The notes: generated by a model not told the origin, from the sequence alone. A stretch of DNA of 64,000 nt from Herbidospora sakaeratensis (GCF_001570525.1 NZ_BBXC01000011.1:248001-312000), one strand, 5' to 3'. Positions 44,503-53,493 are shown, counted from the stretch's first letter. Numbers and translations are program-made.

Positions 44503-44534
44503 AAAGCCCCCGGTCGCCATCGACCGGGGGCTTT
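44503..44534. terminator. Bidirectional terminator after glnR
   Basis: 14-bp perfect stem AAAGCCCCCGGTCG / CGACCGGGGGCTTT with a CCAT loop; the convergent nucleotidase gene ends 8 bp later. Confidence 0.92.
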
Positions 44535-44541
44535 CCTGTCA

Positions 44542-46281
44542 TTACGGCAGAACGGTGATGTGGTTGGGGACCGGGGGGGCCACCGGGGAGTTGGCGGTCA
44601 GGTAGGCCTCGAACGCGTCGATGTCGAGCGGGCCGCTCCACAGGTCGTCGCCCTGGGTGAAGGCCGCGAAGGCGTCACCGCCGCCGACGAGGAAGTTGTT
44701 GGCCGCGACGCGGATCGACTGGGCCGCCGTCACCGGGACGCCGTCGATCTTGATGTCGGACACCTTCGAGCCCCACGGCGCGCTGTTGCTGTAGGAGTAG
44801 GTGAAGTTCGACGACGGCTGCAGGATCTTGGTGAAGGCCTGGTTGTTCGGGCCGCCCACCCACTGCTGCTCCAGCACCAGCTTGAGCTCGGCGCCGGTCA
44901 GCGTGACGACCTGCACGAGGTTGTTGAACGGCTGGACCGCGAAGATCTCGCCGTAGGTGGTGACACCGGGGCCCTCGCCGACGGGCGAGCTGGCGTAGGT
45001 GAGGGTGGTGCGGATGCCGCCCGGGTTCATCAGGGCGATCTGGGCGTTGCCGCCGGCCTTGGCCGACTCGAGCTGCGAGTCGGCGATCAGGTTGCCCAGC
45101 GGCGACTCGCCCGAGGGCACGGCGACGTTGGTGATGTCGGCGGTGATGTCGCCGACCTTCTTGTTGGCGACGGTCGCGACGCGGGTCTTCCAGTCGTTGA
45201 TGAACGACACGGTGGCCGGGTCGGGGGTGACGGTGCGGCGCACGACGGTGTTGTCCGCGACGACCGACGAGCGCACGATGTCGCCCGTGCCCTTGTTGAT
45301 CTTGAAGTCGATCTGGGTCAGCACGCGGCCGAACGACGAGCCCTGCGTGTAGACGCGCTGCTGGCCGGCCGGGTCGGTGGCCTTGCAGATGTACGCCTGG
45401 TGCGAGTGACCGCTGATGACCAGGTCGATCTCGGGGTCGATGCCCTCGGCGATGCGCGAGCCGGCGCCCTTCGTGATCGGGCAGGCGTCGGGGCTCTGGT
45501 TCGGGGTGACCTGGTCGCCCTCGTGCACCAGGACGACCTGGGCCTTGATGCCCTTGACGTCGCGGAGGTACTCGGAGGTCTCGTTGGCGGCGGCGACCTC
45601 GTCGGTGAACTCGAGGCCGGCGATGCCGGAGGCGGTCACGATCGACGGGGTGGTCTTGGTGACCAGGCCGATGAAGGCGACCTTCTCGCCGTTGATTCGT
45701 TCCACGTAGTAGGGCGCGAGGGCCGGCTTGTTCTTCTTCGTGTCGATCACGTTGGCCGCGATGAACTCGAAGTCGGTGCCCTTCCACTTGCCGGCGGGCG
45801 AGCACCCGTCGACCGGGTGGCACTTGCCCTCCATGACGCGCTTGAGCTCGGCGTAGCCCTCGTCGAACTCGTGGTTGCCGGCGCTGGAGGTGGCCAGCTC
45901 CAGCGAGTCGAGGAACGCGACCGTGGGCTCGTCGTGGAAGGCGGCCGACAGCAGCGGGGAGGCGCCGATCAGGTCGCCGGCCGCGACCAGGACGGTGTCG
46001 CGGTTGCGCTGCTGCTTGACGTAGGTGGCGAGGTAGGCCGCGCCACCGGCGCCGTCGACGATGGTGCCCGTCTCGTCGGCGATCCGGCCGCTGGACCCCG
46101 TCGGGGGCTCCAGGTTGCCGTGAAGGTCGTTGATCGAGAGAATCCGGATCGGAATCAGCTCGTCGTCCTTCTTCTTCTCCGAGCCGCTCGCGCTGGCGCC
46201 CGCAGGCCCGATGGCGAGAGCGATGACACCCGCCGTGGCGACCGTGGCCACGGCGAGTCTCTTGAGGGATGCAGGGGTCAT
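44542..46281 (-). CDS. Secreted bifunctional metallophosphatase/5'-nucleotidase
   Basis: 579 residues from ATG 46281 with a Sec signal peptide (LAVATVATAGVIALAIGPAGASASG). The metallophosphoesterase domain shows ILSINDLHGNL, AAGDLIGASPLL, SAGNHEFDEGY and VISGHSHQAYICK (metal ligands); the C-terminal 5'-nucleotidase domain shows NPGGIRTTL and the substrate-stacking VAANNFLVGGGDAF. It hydrolyses extracellular nucleotides to scavenge phosphate and nucleosides. It converges on glnR and is divergent from mshD. Confidence 0.93.
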   Translation of the reverse strand: MTPASLKRLAVATVATAGVIALAIGPAGASASGSEKKKDDELIPIRILSINDLHGNLEPPTGSSGRIADETGTIVDGAGGAAYLATYVKQQRNRDTVLVAAGDLIGASPLLSAAFHDEPTVAFLDSLELATSSAGNHEFDEGYAELKRVMEGKCHPVDGCSPAGKWKGTDFEFIAANVIDTKKNKPALAPYYVERINGEKVAFIGLVTKTTPSIVTASGIAGLEFTDEVAAANETSEYLRDVKGIKAQVVLVHEGDQVTPNQSPDACPITKGAGSRIAEGIDPEIDLVISGHSHQAYICKATDPAGQQRVYTQGSSFGRVLTQIDFKINKGTGDIVRSSVVADNTVVRRTVTPDPATVSFINDWKTRVATVANKKVGDITADITNVAVPSGESPLGNLIADSQLESAKAGGNAQIALMNPGGIRTTLTYASSPVGEGPGVTTYGEIFAVQPFNNLVQVVTLTGAELKLVLEQQWVGGPNNQAFTKILQPSSNFTYSYSNSAPWGSKVSDIKIDGVPVTAAQSIRVAANNFLVGGGDAFAAFTQGDDLWSGPLDIDAFEAYLTANSPVAPPVPNHITVLP

Positions 46282-46391
46282 GGTCAATGAGCCTAGAGTG
46301 ACCACCTGGCCGTCCAATGGCGCAAAGGTAACGATTCCCCTCGGTGACACCTGGCGGGATTTGCCAGTCGGGGGTCCGTAGAGTGCGTTCC

Positions 46392-47300
46392 ATGAACGCG
46401 CACGTGGAGATCAGGGAACGACTCGATGACGACACGGTTGCCGAGGTCAGACGGCTCGTCCAGGCCGCGACCGACGCCGATGGCGTCCGCCCGCTGAACG
46501 AGCACGTCATGCTCCATCTGCGGTACGGGGGCGACCCCGGCGCCAAGTCGGCACTTTTGTATGATTCGGGCGTCTTGTCAGGATTTGCCCATGTGGACCC
46601 GACCGACGAGGTCGAAGGGCCCAGCGGCGAGCTCGTGATCGCCCCCGACGCCCGCCGCCGGGGTTATGGGCGGATGCTGCTCGACGCGGTCCTCATGGAG
46701 ACCGGCGGACGGTTGCGCCTGTGGGCCCACGGCGACCACCCCGGGGCGGGCCGGCTGGCCGCCTCGTCCGGGTTCCAGCGGGTGCGCTCGCTCTGGCAGA
46801 TGCGCCGCAGCCTGTTCGCGCCGTTCCCGGCCGCGCGGGTGCCCGAGAGCGTGCGCATCACCACGTTCGAGACCGGGCGGGACGAGAAGGAGTGGGTCGC
46901 CCTGAACGCCCGCGCGTTCGCCCACCACCCGGAGCAGGGCTCGTGGACCATCGACGACGTGCGGCGGCGGGAGCAGGAGCCGTGGTTCGATCCGGCGGGG
47001 TTCTTCCTGGCCTTCCGCGACGGGACCATGACGGGCTTCCACTGGACCAAGGTCCACGGCGACGGCGGCCACGGGCACGAGCCCATCGGCGAGGTGTACG
47101 TCGTGGGGGTCGACCCGGCGGAGCAGGGGTCGGGCCTGGGGAAGGCGCTGACCCTGACGGGGCTGGCGCACCTGCGGTCGCTGGGGTTGTCTCAGGTGAT
47201 GTTGTACGTGGACGAGGAGAACCGGGCGGCCATCCGGCTCTACGAGGGCCTGGGCTTCAGCCGGTGGGACGTCGACGTGATGTACGCACCGGCCCGGTGA
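46392..47300 (+). CDS. mshD: Mycothiol synthase
   Basis: 302 residues, two GNAT domains in tandem. N-terminal: LVIAPDARRRGYGRMLLDAVL; C-terminal acetyl-CoA site: VYVVGVDPAEQGSGLGKALTLTGLAHLRSLG and YVDEENRAAIRLYEGLGFSRW. MshD acetylates Cys-GlcN-Ins, the last step of mycothiol synthesis, complementing mshA in this window. TAGAGT lies 8 bases before the ATG, so the transcript is probably leaderless. Confidence 0.95.
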   Translation: MNAHVEIRERLDDDTVAEVRRLVQAATDADGVRPLNEHVMLHLRYGGDPGAKSALLYDSGVLSGFAHVDPTDEVEGPSGELVIAPDARRRGYGRMLLDAVLMETGGRLRLWAHGDHPGAGRLAASSGFQRVRSLWQMRRSLFAPFPAARVPESVRITTFETGRDEKEWVALNARAFAHHPEQGSWTIDDVRRREQEPWFDPAGFFLAFRDGTMTGFHWTKVHGDGGHGHEPIGEVYVVGVDPAEQGSGLGKALTLTGLAHLRSLGLSQVMLYVDEENRAAIRLYEGLGFSRWDVDVMYAPAR

Positions 47301-47379
47301 GCTCCGCTCGTCGCGGCGAGTTCCCTGGAGCGCGGGCCTGGCGCCGGACGACGGACCGGGCCGGGGGCGGCGGGCGGCG

Positions 47380-47403
47380 CCGGGGTGGGCGGGAGCCGTA
47401 ACG
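47380..47403. repeat. Copy of the GTTACGGCT-CCGCC dispersed end motif
   Basis: GGGTGGGCGGGAGCCGTAAC downstream of mshD matches the outer end of the 6.06-7.17 kb foldback element (there GTAGGCGGAGCCGTAACGG) and the ends of the ~230-bp repeats at tRNA-Gly. The upstream G/C-rich ~80 bp of this gap show no gene. Confidence 0.6.
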
Positions 47404-47410
47404 GAAAAAG

Positions 47411-47435
47411 AAAAGGCGCGGTGATCGCCGCGCCT
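47411..47435 (-). terminator. Terminator of the pit operon (minus strand)
   Basis: 8-bp stem AGGCGCGG / CCGCGCCT; on the minus strand it is followed by TTTTCTTTTT. Confidence 0.85.
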
Positions 47436-47450
47436 CTTCTGCCGATCGGG

Positions 47451-48449
47451 TTACTCGATGATCGCGTGGGCCAGCCAGTAGGTGAGGGCCGCGACGATGC
47501 CCGCCGCCGGGATCGTCAGGACCCAGGCGGTGACGATGTTGCCCGCGACGCCCCAGCGGACGGCCGACAGGCGCTTGGTCGCGCCGACGCCCATGATCGC
47601 GCTGGTGATGGTGTGGGTGGTGGAGATCGGGGCCTGGAAGCCGATGGCCGCCACGTAGAGGACCGTCGCGGCCGCGCTCTCCGCCGCGAAGCCCTGGGGC
47701 GGGTTGAGGGCGATGATGCGGCGGCCGAGGGTGCGCATGATGCGCCAGCCGCCCGCGTAGGTGCCCAGCGAGATCGCCGCGGCGGCGGCCAGGATGACCC
47801 ACTGCGGGATGTTGTCGCCGGGCTGGTTGTAGCCGCCGACGACCAGCGCGAGGAAGATCACGCCCATGGTCTTCTGCGCGTCCTGCAGCCCGTGGCCGAG
47901 GGCCATCGCGGCGGCCGACACGGTCTGCGCGTAGCGGAAGCCCCGGCCCGTGGAGTGGGGGTTCGATTTGCGGAAGATCCACAGAATCGCGATCATGATG
48001 CCACCCGCCAGGGTGAACCCCACGAGCGGCGACAGGATCATCGGCACGACGACCTTCTCCAGCACCCCATCCCAGTGGACGGTCGTGCTGGCCGCCAGCG
48101 CCGCCCCCACGAGCCCGCCGATGAGCGCGTGGGAGGACGACGAGGGCAACCCGAAGTACCACGTGATCAGGTTCCACGTGATTGCGCCGACCAGCCCCGC
48201 CCCCACGATCACCAGACCGTGGGTGCCCTCAGGCGGCACGATGATGCCGCTGCCGACCGTCTTGGCGACCTGCTCCCCCAGGTGGGCGCCGATGAAGTTC
48301 ATCACGGCGGCCATCAGCAGGGCGGCCCGCGGCGTCAGCGCCCGCGTCGAGACCGAGGTCGCGATCGCGTTCGCGGCGTCGTGGAAGCCGTTCGTGTAGT
48401 CAAACACCAGTGCGATGACGACCACACTGATGACGAGCGCAAGCTCCAC
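47451..48449 (-). CDS. pit: Low-affinity inorganic phosphate transporter (Pit family)
   Basis: 332 residues, about 8-10 membrane helices. The Pit signature GFHDAANAIATSVSTRAL at the N terminus and its inverted-repeat partner APISTTHTITSAIMGVGATKR are both present, plus LPSSSSHALIGGLVG. It moves metal-phosphate with protons. Its start directly follows the DUF47 stop, so the two form one operon. Confidence 0.94.
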   Translation of the reverse strand: MELALVISVVVIALVFDYTNGFHDAANAIATSVSTRALTPRAALLMAAVMNFIGAHLGEQVAKTVGSGIIVPPEGTHGLVIVGAGLVGAITWNLITWYFGLPSSSSHALIGGLVGAALAASTTVHWDGVLEKVVVPMILSPLVGFTLAGGIMIAILWIFRKSNPHSTGRGFRYAQTVSAAAMALGHGLQDAQKTMGVIFLALVVGGYNQPGDNIPQWVILAAAAAISLGTYAGGWRIMRTLGRRIIALNPPQGFAAESAAATVLYVAAIGFQAPISTTHTITSAIMGVGATKRLSAVRWGVAGNIVTAWVLTIPAAGIVAALTYWLAHAIIE

Positions 48450-49067
48450 TTAACTTTCCTTGACCGCAATCGACTCGACCGTGTTGGCGACGTGCTCGAA
48501 CGCGTCAGCGGCGGACTCGAGCTGGTCGATGACCTCTTTCATCTTGAGGACGGTCAGGGCGTCGTACTCGCCGGAGAACAACTTGGCCAGCAACCGCCGG
48601 TAGACCTGGTCGGCCTGGTTCTCGAGACGGTTGATCTCGATCCAGTACTCGTTCATGTTGTTGAGCGACCGCAACCGCGGCATCGCCTCGGCGGTCAGCT
48701 CGGCCGCGCGTTCGAGCACCTCGACCTGCCGCACGACCTCCTTCGGCAGGTGGTCGATCTGGTAGAGCACGATCAGATCGGCCGCCGCCTCCATGAAGTC
48801 CATGACGTCATCGAGGTTGGACGCGAGCTTGTAGATGTCCTCCCGGTCGAACGGTGTGATGAAGCTCTCGTTCAACCGGTTGAGGATGGCGTGAGTACGC
48901 TCGTCGCCCGCGTGCTCACACGCGCGCATCTTCTCAGCGAGAGCCTCACGGTCGGAACCGTCACTGATGATCTCGACCAGCAGCCGTGACGCTGTGACGA
49001 GGTTGTTCGCCGAGTCGGCGAACAAGTCGTAGTAACTGTCCTCACGGGGCGTGAGACGCAGACGCAC
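48450..49067 (-). CDS. DUF47 (PhoU-like) Pit accessory protein
   Basis: 205 residues, all-helical PhoU-like fold with KMRACEHAGDERTHAILNRLNESFITPFDREDIYKLASNLDDVMDFMEAAAD, the DUF47 signature. Such proteins modulate the adjacent Pit transporter. GTG start at 49067. Upstream 49068-49202 holds the promoter; a GTTCACG on the minus strand near 49125 recalls half a PHO unit but no spaced partner is seen. Confidence 0.92.
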   Translation of the reverse strand: MRLRLTPREDSYYDLFADSANNLVTASRLLVEIISDGSDREALAEKMRACEHAGDERTHAILNRLNESFITPFDREDIYKLASNLDDVMDFMEAAADLIVLYQIDHLPKEVVRQVEVLERAAELTAEAMPRLRSLNNMNEYWIEINRLENQADQVYRRLLAKLFSGEYDALTVLKMKEVIDQLESAADAFEHVANTVESIAVKES

Positions 49068-49202
49068 GTGGATCTCCAGATGTGCGGGGACTGTCCGCAG
49101 AGAAGAGTAGAGGCAACCAGGCAGAACGTGAACTTAAGGCAGATGTCACCTAATGGTTGCCCAACCGGCTTCCCCTGACACATATGGTTCTTTGCTCGTT
49201 TT

Positions 49203-49778
49203 TTAGATCTTGGTGCGGTGGAAGTTCAGGAACGACCGCGACGGCGTCGGCCCACGCTGACCCTGGTACCTCGAACCGTACGTGGCCGAGCCGTACGGAT
49301 GCTCGGCGGGGCTGCTCAGCCGGAACAGGCACAACTGACCGATCTTCATGCCGGGCCACAACTTGATGGGCAACGTGGCGACGTTGCTGAGCTCAAGGGT
49401 GACGTGCCCCTCGAAACCGGGGTCGATGAAGCCGGCCGTGGAATGGGTCAGCAGGCCGAGCCTGCCGAGGCTCGACTTGCCCTCGAGACGGCTGGCGATG
49501 TCGTCGGGAAGCTTGATGACCTCGAAGGTGCTGGCGAGGACGAACTCCCCGGGGTGGAGGATGAACGGTTCGTCCATTTCCGGTTCGACGAGCCGTGTCA
49601 GGTCGGGCTGCTCGCAGGACGGGTCGATGTGGGGGTAGCGGTGGTTCTCGAAGACCCGGAACATCCGGTCGAGCCGGACGTCGATGCTGGACGGTTGGAT
49701 CATGTCGGGGTCGTAGGGGGTGAGGGTGACTCTGCCCCTGTCCACCTCGGCTTTGATGTCGCGATCTGAAAGCAGCAC
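49203..49778 (-). CDS. dcd: dCTP deaminase (possibly bifunctional dCTP deaminase/dUTPase)
   Basis: 191 residues, trimeric dUTPase-like fold: [26 protein letters not shown], catalytic Glu in [34 protein letters not shown] and the C-terminal [18 protein letters not shown] lid. It deaminates dCTP toward dUMP for thymidylate synthesis; actinobacterial enzymes may also remove diphosphate. It is divergent from the tRNA-Gly gene. Confidence 0.95.
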   Translation of the reverse strand: MLLSDRDIKAEVDRGRVTLTPYDPDMIQPSSIDVRLDRMFRVFENHRYPHIDPSCEQPDLTRLVEPEMDEPFILHPGEFVLASTFEVIKLPDDIASRLEGKSSLGRLGLLTHSTAGFIDPGFEGHVTLELSNVATLPIKLWPGMKIGQLCLFRLSSPAEHPYGSATYGSRYQGQRGPTPSRSFLNFHRTKI

Positions 49779-49846
49779 GGACGACAGGGTAGTGGGAATG
49801 GGGGCGTGGGCTTGGCGTGGATCATGTAGAGTAGGCGGAGCACCTT

Positions 49847-49917
49847 GCGGGTGTAGTTCAATGGCAGAACATCAGCTTCCCAAGCTGACAGCGCGGGTTC
49901 GATTCCCGTCACCCGCT
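49847..49917 (+). tRNA. tRNA-Gly (anticodon CCC)
   Basis: 71-nt cloverleaf: acceptor GCGGGTG / CACCCGC, D arm GTTC...GAAC, anticodon stem TCAGC / GCTGA with loop TTCCCAA (anticodon CCC), T arm CGGGT-TCGATTC-CCG. Discriminator T, no encoded CCA. This is the only complete copy; seven further copies of its 3' half follow over the next 10 kb. Confidence 0.95.
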
Positions 49918-49926
49918 CTCTGTTTA

Positions 49927-50142
49927 CTCTGGGGGGCGACCCCCAGACCCCCGCTGCGAGGGGATTCTCCCCTCGCGCTCCCCTTGGTCGCTATCGCGCC
50001 CTTTCGTCGCGTTCGCTCCGGGTCGCTTCGCTCCCTGCGAAGGGCTCCGCCCCTCGCGCTCCCTGGCAGGGCCTCGCTTCGCTCGTCTGGATCTCGCTTC
50101 GCTCGTTAGAACCATTTTCTATTACGGCTTCGCCTAGCCTGC
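49927..50142 (+). repeat. ~230-bp repeat downstream of tRNA-Gly, copy 1
   Basis: Begins TCTGGGGGGCGACCCCCAGA (a hairpin), runs through CGCTCCGGGTCGCTTCGCTC and CTCGCTTCGCTCGTCTGGAT, and ends ATTACGGCTTCGCCTAG. Near-identical copies follow the tRNA 3' fragments at 53.6, 54.8 and 55.9 kb. The rest of 50143-50373 shows no gene. Confidence 0.9.
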
Positions 50143-50373
50143 GGCTGATCGACTTCGAGGGCCGCTTCCTCCAGTCGACCAGGTCTTATGCTCACGCTTC
50201 ACGTGACTTAGCGAGGGGCTGGCCGCTGGGCAAGCCGCACAAAGGCCTGGGACATACCGATTCCGTGTTTTCAACTCGTCTTTTCAACCCGCCCTCCCGC
50301 AGGTTGAACCAGGCCCGTGTGACGTACATGGTGGAGGAAGGAGATCTCCCTTCCCCCAGCAGCGGAGGTTGGC

Positions 50374-50799
50374 ATGTCGGTCGACGAGTCGGGGACCACA
50401 CGTCGTACGGTGATCGTCAGGAGCCTGACTGGCGGATTCGCCGCCGTGCTCGGCCTGGTCGGAATACGCCCGGCGCAGGCATCCGTGGACACTGCGGCCG
50501 AGGACGCGACTGCGGGAGTGGTCCTCGCCAAGACCAAGAGCATTCCCGTACGCGGCGGGAAGATCATAAAAGGAAAGTACGTCGTGACCCAGCCCAAGAA
50601 GGGCGTGTTCCGGGTGTTCAGCGCGAAATGCACCCACCAGGGGTGCACCGTGGCGAGCATCAGCGGCGGCACGATCAACTGCCCCTGCCATGGCAGCAAG
50701 TTCGGGATCTCCACGGGATCCGTAGTGCAGGGCCCGGCCACCAAGCCCTTGCCACGGAAACAGATCACCGTCTCCCGCGGGGTCATCCGTCTCAAGTGA
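50374..50799 (+). CDS. Tat-exported Rieske [2Fe-2S] protein
   Basis: 141 residues. N-terminal twin-arginine signal (GTTRRTVIVRSLTGGFAAVLG...AQA), then a compact Rieske domain with both cluster motifs CTHQGC and CPCHGSKF (two Cys, two His) and a GPATKPLPRKQITVSRG tail. A small exported electron-transfer or oxidoreductase partner; no oxygenase partner is adjacent. GGAGG precedes the ATG. It is the first cargo gene after the tRNA and the flanking repeat, so it was probably acquired with the island. Confidence 0.88.
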   Translation: MSVDESGTTRRTVIVRSLTGGFAAVLGLVGIRPAQASVDTAAEDATAGVVLAKTKSIPVRGGKIIKGKYVVTQPKKGVFRVFSAKCTHQGCTVASISGGTINCPCHGSKFGISTGSVVQGPATKPLPRKQITVSRGVIRLK

Positions 50800-50855
50800 T
50801 TCCCGGCCCGGCTGTATGCACGGGATCACGGGCCTTGATCTGCTGGGTTGAGTGA

Positions 50856-51176
50856 GTGTCTTTCCTGGAGGACGACCTCAAGGAAAGACACGACATCGTC
50901 ACGGCCGAGGCCAGATCCTGCTACACCGATTTCTGGGACGGGAAACGGCTTATCGCTCCGATCCATGAGCAGGCTGGAGGGTTCACTGCCGAAGCTGATG
51001 CCCGGGACTTTCGGGTGGCTTTGGAGCGCCTCCACACCGTGGTCAGGGGGCGTCCACGGGCTGCGATCCATGTACTGCCCAAGCGGAGAACGCAGGTTGA
51101 GTTCTGTCACCCGCTCCATCACCTGCTGGACGCCTGCCGGAATACCTCACATCAAGATCAAAACGCCGCAGCCTAG
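50856..51176 (+). CDS. Hypothetical protein (small)
   Basis: 106 residues from a GTG (VSFLEDDLKERHDIVTAEARS). GC-rich third positions over the first 80 codons support coding, but other frames overlap it on both strands, and no family is recognised. The start has no strong ribosome site. Confidence 0.35.
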   Translation: MSFLEDDLKERHDIVTAEARSCYTDFWDGKRLIAPIHEQAGGFTAEADARDFRVALERLHTVVRGRPRAAIHVLPKRRTQVEFCHPLHHLLDACRNTSHQDQNAAA

Positions 51177-51213
51177 GTCCCCGAGCATTGATCCAGGTTG
51201 ACCTGCAGCGACG

Positions 51214-51522
51214 CTATGGGCCGGGTGGGGGTGTGAATATCGAATGAGTTCCGATCCGTCGCCAAACTACGTGGGGCTCACCAGGGATCTGTTCTTCTCC
51301 ATAGCTGAAAGTGGCTCGCCCGTCGCCATCCCAAGTCATTTCGAAAACGCCGGGATGAGCGGTGACGCCCTTCACTCGCAGCCCTGGGCGGAAGGGACGC
51401 TCTGGAGCCGCCAGATCAGGAACGAACGCCTCCATCACGACCTTGCGGAACAGATCCCGTCGCGCCTCAGGGAGCTTCTTCCAGTCTCGCTCGAAGCGCG
51501 GCGTGGTCTCGAAGGTTGGCAT
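51214..51522 (-). CDS. RelE/ParE-like toxin
   Basis: 102 residues: FETTPRFERDWKKLPEARRDLFRKVVMEAF, then RVKGVTAHPGVFEMTWDGDGRATFSYG and VWRRIGTH, the helix-helix-sheet order of RelE-superfamily mRNA interferases or ParE toxins. The start shares one base with the antitoxin stop (TGATG), the typical coupled toxin-antitoxin order with antitoxin first. Target unknown. Confidence 0.82.
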   Translation of the reverse strand: MPTFETTPRFERDWKKLPEARRDLFRKVVMEAFVPDLAAPERPFRPGLRVKGVTAHPGVFEMTWDGDGRATFSYGEEQIPGEPHVVWRRIGTHSIFTPPPGP

Positions 51523-51857
51523 CAGTCGTCCGCCGGCCCCAACTTGTCCAGGTGGGCGAACATGTCCTCCGCAGACGCGTGCTTGGTCCCTCGCTCACGC
51601 CTGATGTCCTCGTCGGCCTCTCGCTCTCCTGCCAGCCACTCCGGAGCGAAGAACCATGCCTGGTCAGTGGGGATGGAAATGTAACCCCGCACAGTGATGG
51701 TCCCGTCGTCCAGGACCGCGAACTCCACTTCATCCCCCTCACCGATATGAAGCGCCTGGCGGACCTCCTCAGGCAGAGTGAGCTGCGACTTCGCCCGAAC
51801 TTTTGCGCGAGCCTTCAATCGCGGCTCCGGCTGTACCTTGCCTGCGAGCGTTGCCAC
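51522..51857 (-). CDS. AbrB/SpoVT-type antitoxin
   Basis: 111 residues, GTG start behind GGAGGTG. SpoVT-AbrB DNA-binding domain VRAKSQLTLPEEVRQALHIGEGDEVEFAVLDDGTITV, then a C-terminal toxin-binding region (WLAGEREADEDIRRERGTKHASAEDMFAHL). It should neutralise the RelE-like protein encoded immediately downstream and repress the operon. Confidence 0.85.
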   Translation of the reverse strand: MATLAGKVQPEPRLKARAKVRAKSQLTLPEEVRQALHIGEGDEVEFAVLDDGTITVRGYISIPTDQAWFFAPEWLAGEREADEDIRRERGTKHASAEDMFAHLDKLGPADD

Positions 51858-51879
51858 GATCCACCTCCATCACACAGTC

Positions 51880-51896
51880 GGATTCTCCGATAATCC
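51880..51896. promoter_or_regulatory. Candidate operator of the toxin-antitoxin operon
   Basis: Inverted repeat GGATT-CTCCGAT-AATCC 23 bp upstream of the antitoxin start, in promoter position. Confidence 0.45.
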
Positions 51897-52072
51897 AACT
51901 CTACCCACCCAGGTAATCACCTACGCCATGGTCCGGCGCTCCGCACTGATCGCAAGACCACTCAGGCGGCGTGCCAGGCTTACGACGCCGTAATCCAGTC
52001 GGTCTTGGCTCTGTAGCCGGTGGTGACGTGCACCTTGAGCCAGCCCCAGGAAACTCGATCGCGATCAACCAT

Positions 52073-52093
52073 GTGCCAGATCCGTGCCAGAAC
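52073..52093 (+). repeat. Arm-type direct repeat, copy 1
   Basis: Two GTGCCAGA boxes 11 bp apart (GTGCCAGATCC then GTGCCAGAAC), ~105 bp before a tRNA-Gly 3' remnant. Same element at 54541, 55731 and, altered, at 53389 and 57123. 51900-52072 shows no other feature. Confidence 0.8.
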
Positions 52094-52191
52094 GGGCGGC
52101 GAACCGAGGTCAGTCACGGTGACACACGGACAGTCGACCTCCCTGGCCTGCACCCCCGTCGCCCCAGCTCACAGCACCAAGATCAGCAGAT

Positions 52192-52210
52192 GATTCCCAA
52201 GCTGACAGCA
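52192..52210 (+). repeat. Truncated tRNA-Gly 3' remnant
   Basis: GATTCCCAAGCTGACAGCAC repeats the anticodon-loop to variable-loop part of the tRNA; the T arm is lost. The upstream linker CCCAGCTCA ... AAGATCAG is shared with the other copies. Confidence 0.7.
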
Positions 52211-52242
52211 CGTCCAGGTCGCCGAATGATTCCGACCCGTGC

Positions 52243-52938
52243 CTAACTGTATTCCTTGATCACTTGGTCGGCCACTTGGAACGTTTTCCGGCAGTCGGGA
52301 CAGGTCGCCTCTCCGAAGAGGTAGAGCAGTCTCATCGCGAGGTTCTCGCGGCCAAGACTCTGCGCCATGTCGTACATTCGCCGTGCCACAAGGTCGAGCC
52401 CAGAGGGAACCACGGGAGTCAACTCACTCTTCGGAGGGTCGTGCTCGATCGCATAGTCGCCCGAGGTAGCGAAATAGCCGTCCGCGCCGATCGCGACGAA
52501 GAGATGGACACCGCAACTGGGACAGTTCTCCAGCTCGAACTCCCCTTGCACCAACTGCTCCAGCATTTCGTCCCATACCGGCACGTTCTCGAAGGCAAGC
52601 ACCGCCTGCAGCATGTAGGTGAATGAGTCCTCGTCAATGGCGGCGCGCATGGTCTCGTTGGTCAGGCGCAGCAGTTCTTCGATCTCCGGAGCATGGATCG
52701 TGCGTACGTCCCCGGCTCCGTGTGGCTGTCTCGCCCCGGCCACGATCGAGCCACAAAGGGAGAGGATCATCGTGCGGTCGGCGGGAGCCCAGCTTCGGGC
52801 GATCTCAGTCAGATGGGGAAGCGCGGCGAAGCTCGCCGGGTAGACCGTCAGCTGGTGGCAGATGCACGACCACAGCTCGTCCCATACCTCCGCGCCGGGA
52901 TCCGGTACGAGCTGATCGAGTAGGTCTGAGCGGACGGT
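52243..52938 (-). pseudogene. Zinc-ribbon protein gene, 5'-truncated
   Basis: The intact part encodes ~230 codons: LLDQLVPDPGAEVWDELWSCICHQLTVYPASFAALPHLTEIARSWAPADR, then a region ending with two CxxC pairs (CPSCG, CPDCRKTFQVADQVIKEYS). The second copy at 61.0-61.5 kb has an additional 19-residue N terminus (MTDWSRLAHAYGSAEDIPD) that is missing here and replaced by an in-frame TGA at 52939-52941. The first ATG left is at 52770. Probably broken by insertion or recombination at its 5' end. Resembles proteins I associate with polymorphic-toxin immunity loci; function unknown. Confidence 0.6.
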
Positions 52939-53081
52939 TCAGTTTGAATCGCAGTTCAAGGTGCTCCCAAGCCTTTGGCCACTGAGCTGCATTCAACCAG
53001 CCGGCACAGATAGAAGTTCGATCTTCAATCCGCAGGGTTGCGCGCCACTGCCATCAGGTGCGCAGGCGCTCCACTCTCCGT

Positions 53082-53366
53082 CTACTCCGCACAGGTGCCA
53101 TCCGGGCGCATGACCGCAGTCCGCGTCACGGGGGCGATGTTTGCGCGTGGCACACGATCGTTCACCGCGATGACCAACTGGACTGCCCGATCCGCCATGG
53201 GAAGCACGTCAGCCAGGGCCTCCGCGCCGCTCCCGTCCTCTCCGGTGACGTTCGCCCAGTCCTTATCGCCGTTCTCCTCCATGACCGCGAGTTCGTCATA
53301 GACAGCGACACGACGCCACCGTGACAGGTACTCCTCTGCGATCTCGGCTGCCACCTGCTCGTTCAT
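53082..53366 (-). CDS. Hypothetical protein
   Basis: 94 residues, acidic, starting MNEQVAAEIAEEYLSRWRRVAVYDELAV; helix-rich with no recognised domain. It ends in a TCAE tail. The gene lies just before arm-type repeat copy 2. Shadow frames are poorer. 52942-53081 shows nothing else. Confidence 0.45.
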   Translation of the reverse strand: MNEQVAAEIAEEYLSRWRRVAVYDELAVMEENGDKDWANVTGEDGSGAEALADVLPMADRAVQLVIAVNDRVPRANIAPVTRTAVMRPDGTCAE

Positions 53367-53388
53367 CCCCGTAGAGCCGCCCTCCGTC

Positions 53389-53409
53389 GTGCCATTAGCG
53401 TGCCATTAA
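53389..53409 (+). repeat. Arm-type direct repeat, variant copy 2
   Basis: GTGCCATTAGC-GTGCCATTAAG, the same spacing as the GTGCCAGA repeats with ATTA in place of AGAT, ~85 bp before the next tRNA 3' copy. Confidence 0.65.
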
Positions 53410-53493
53410 GGGGGGTAATGAGGGAGCAACCACGGTCACTCATGACCAGCGCCAACCGCAGGTCAGCGGCATTACGAGGCGTGATCTATGTGA

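Noticed and set aside
50826-51122. 98-codon minus-strand frame opposite the small plus-strand gene at 50.9 kb
   Set aside because: Poorer third-position GC and no ribosome site; kept the plus-strand reading at low confidence.
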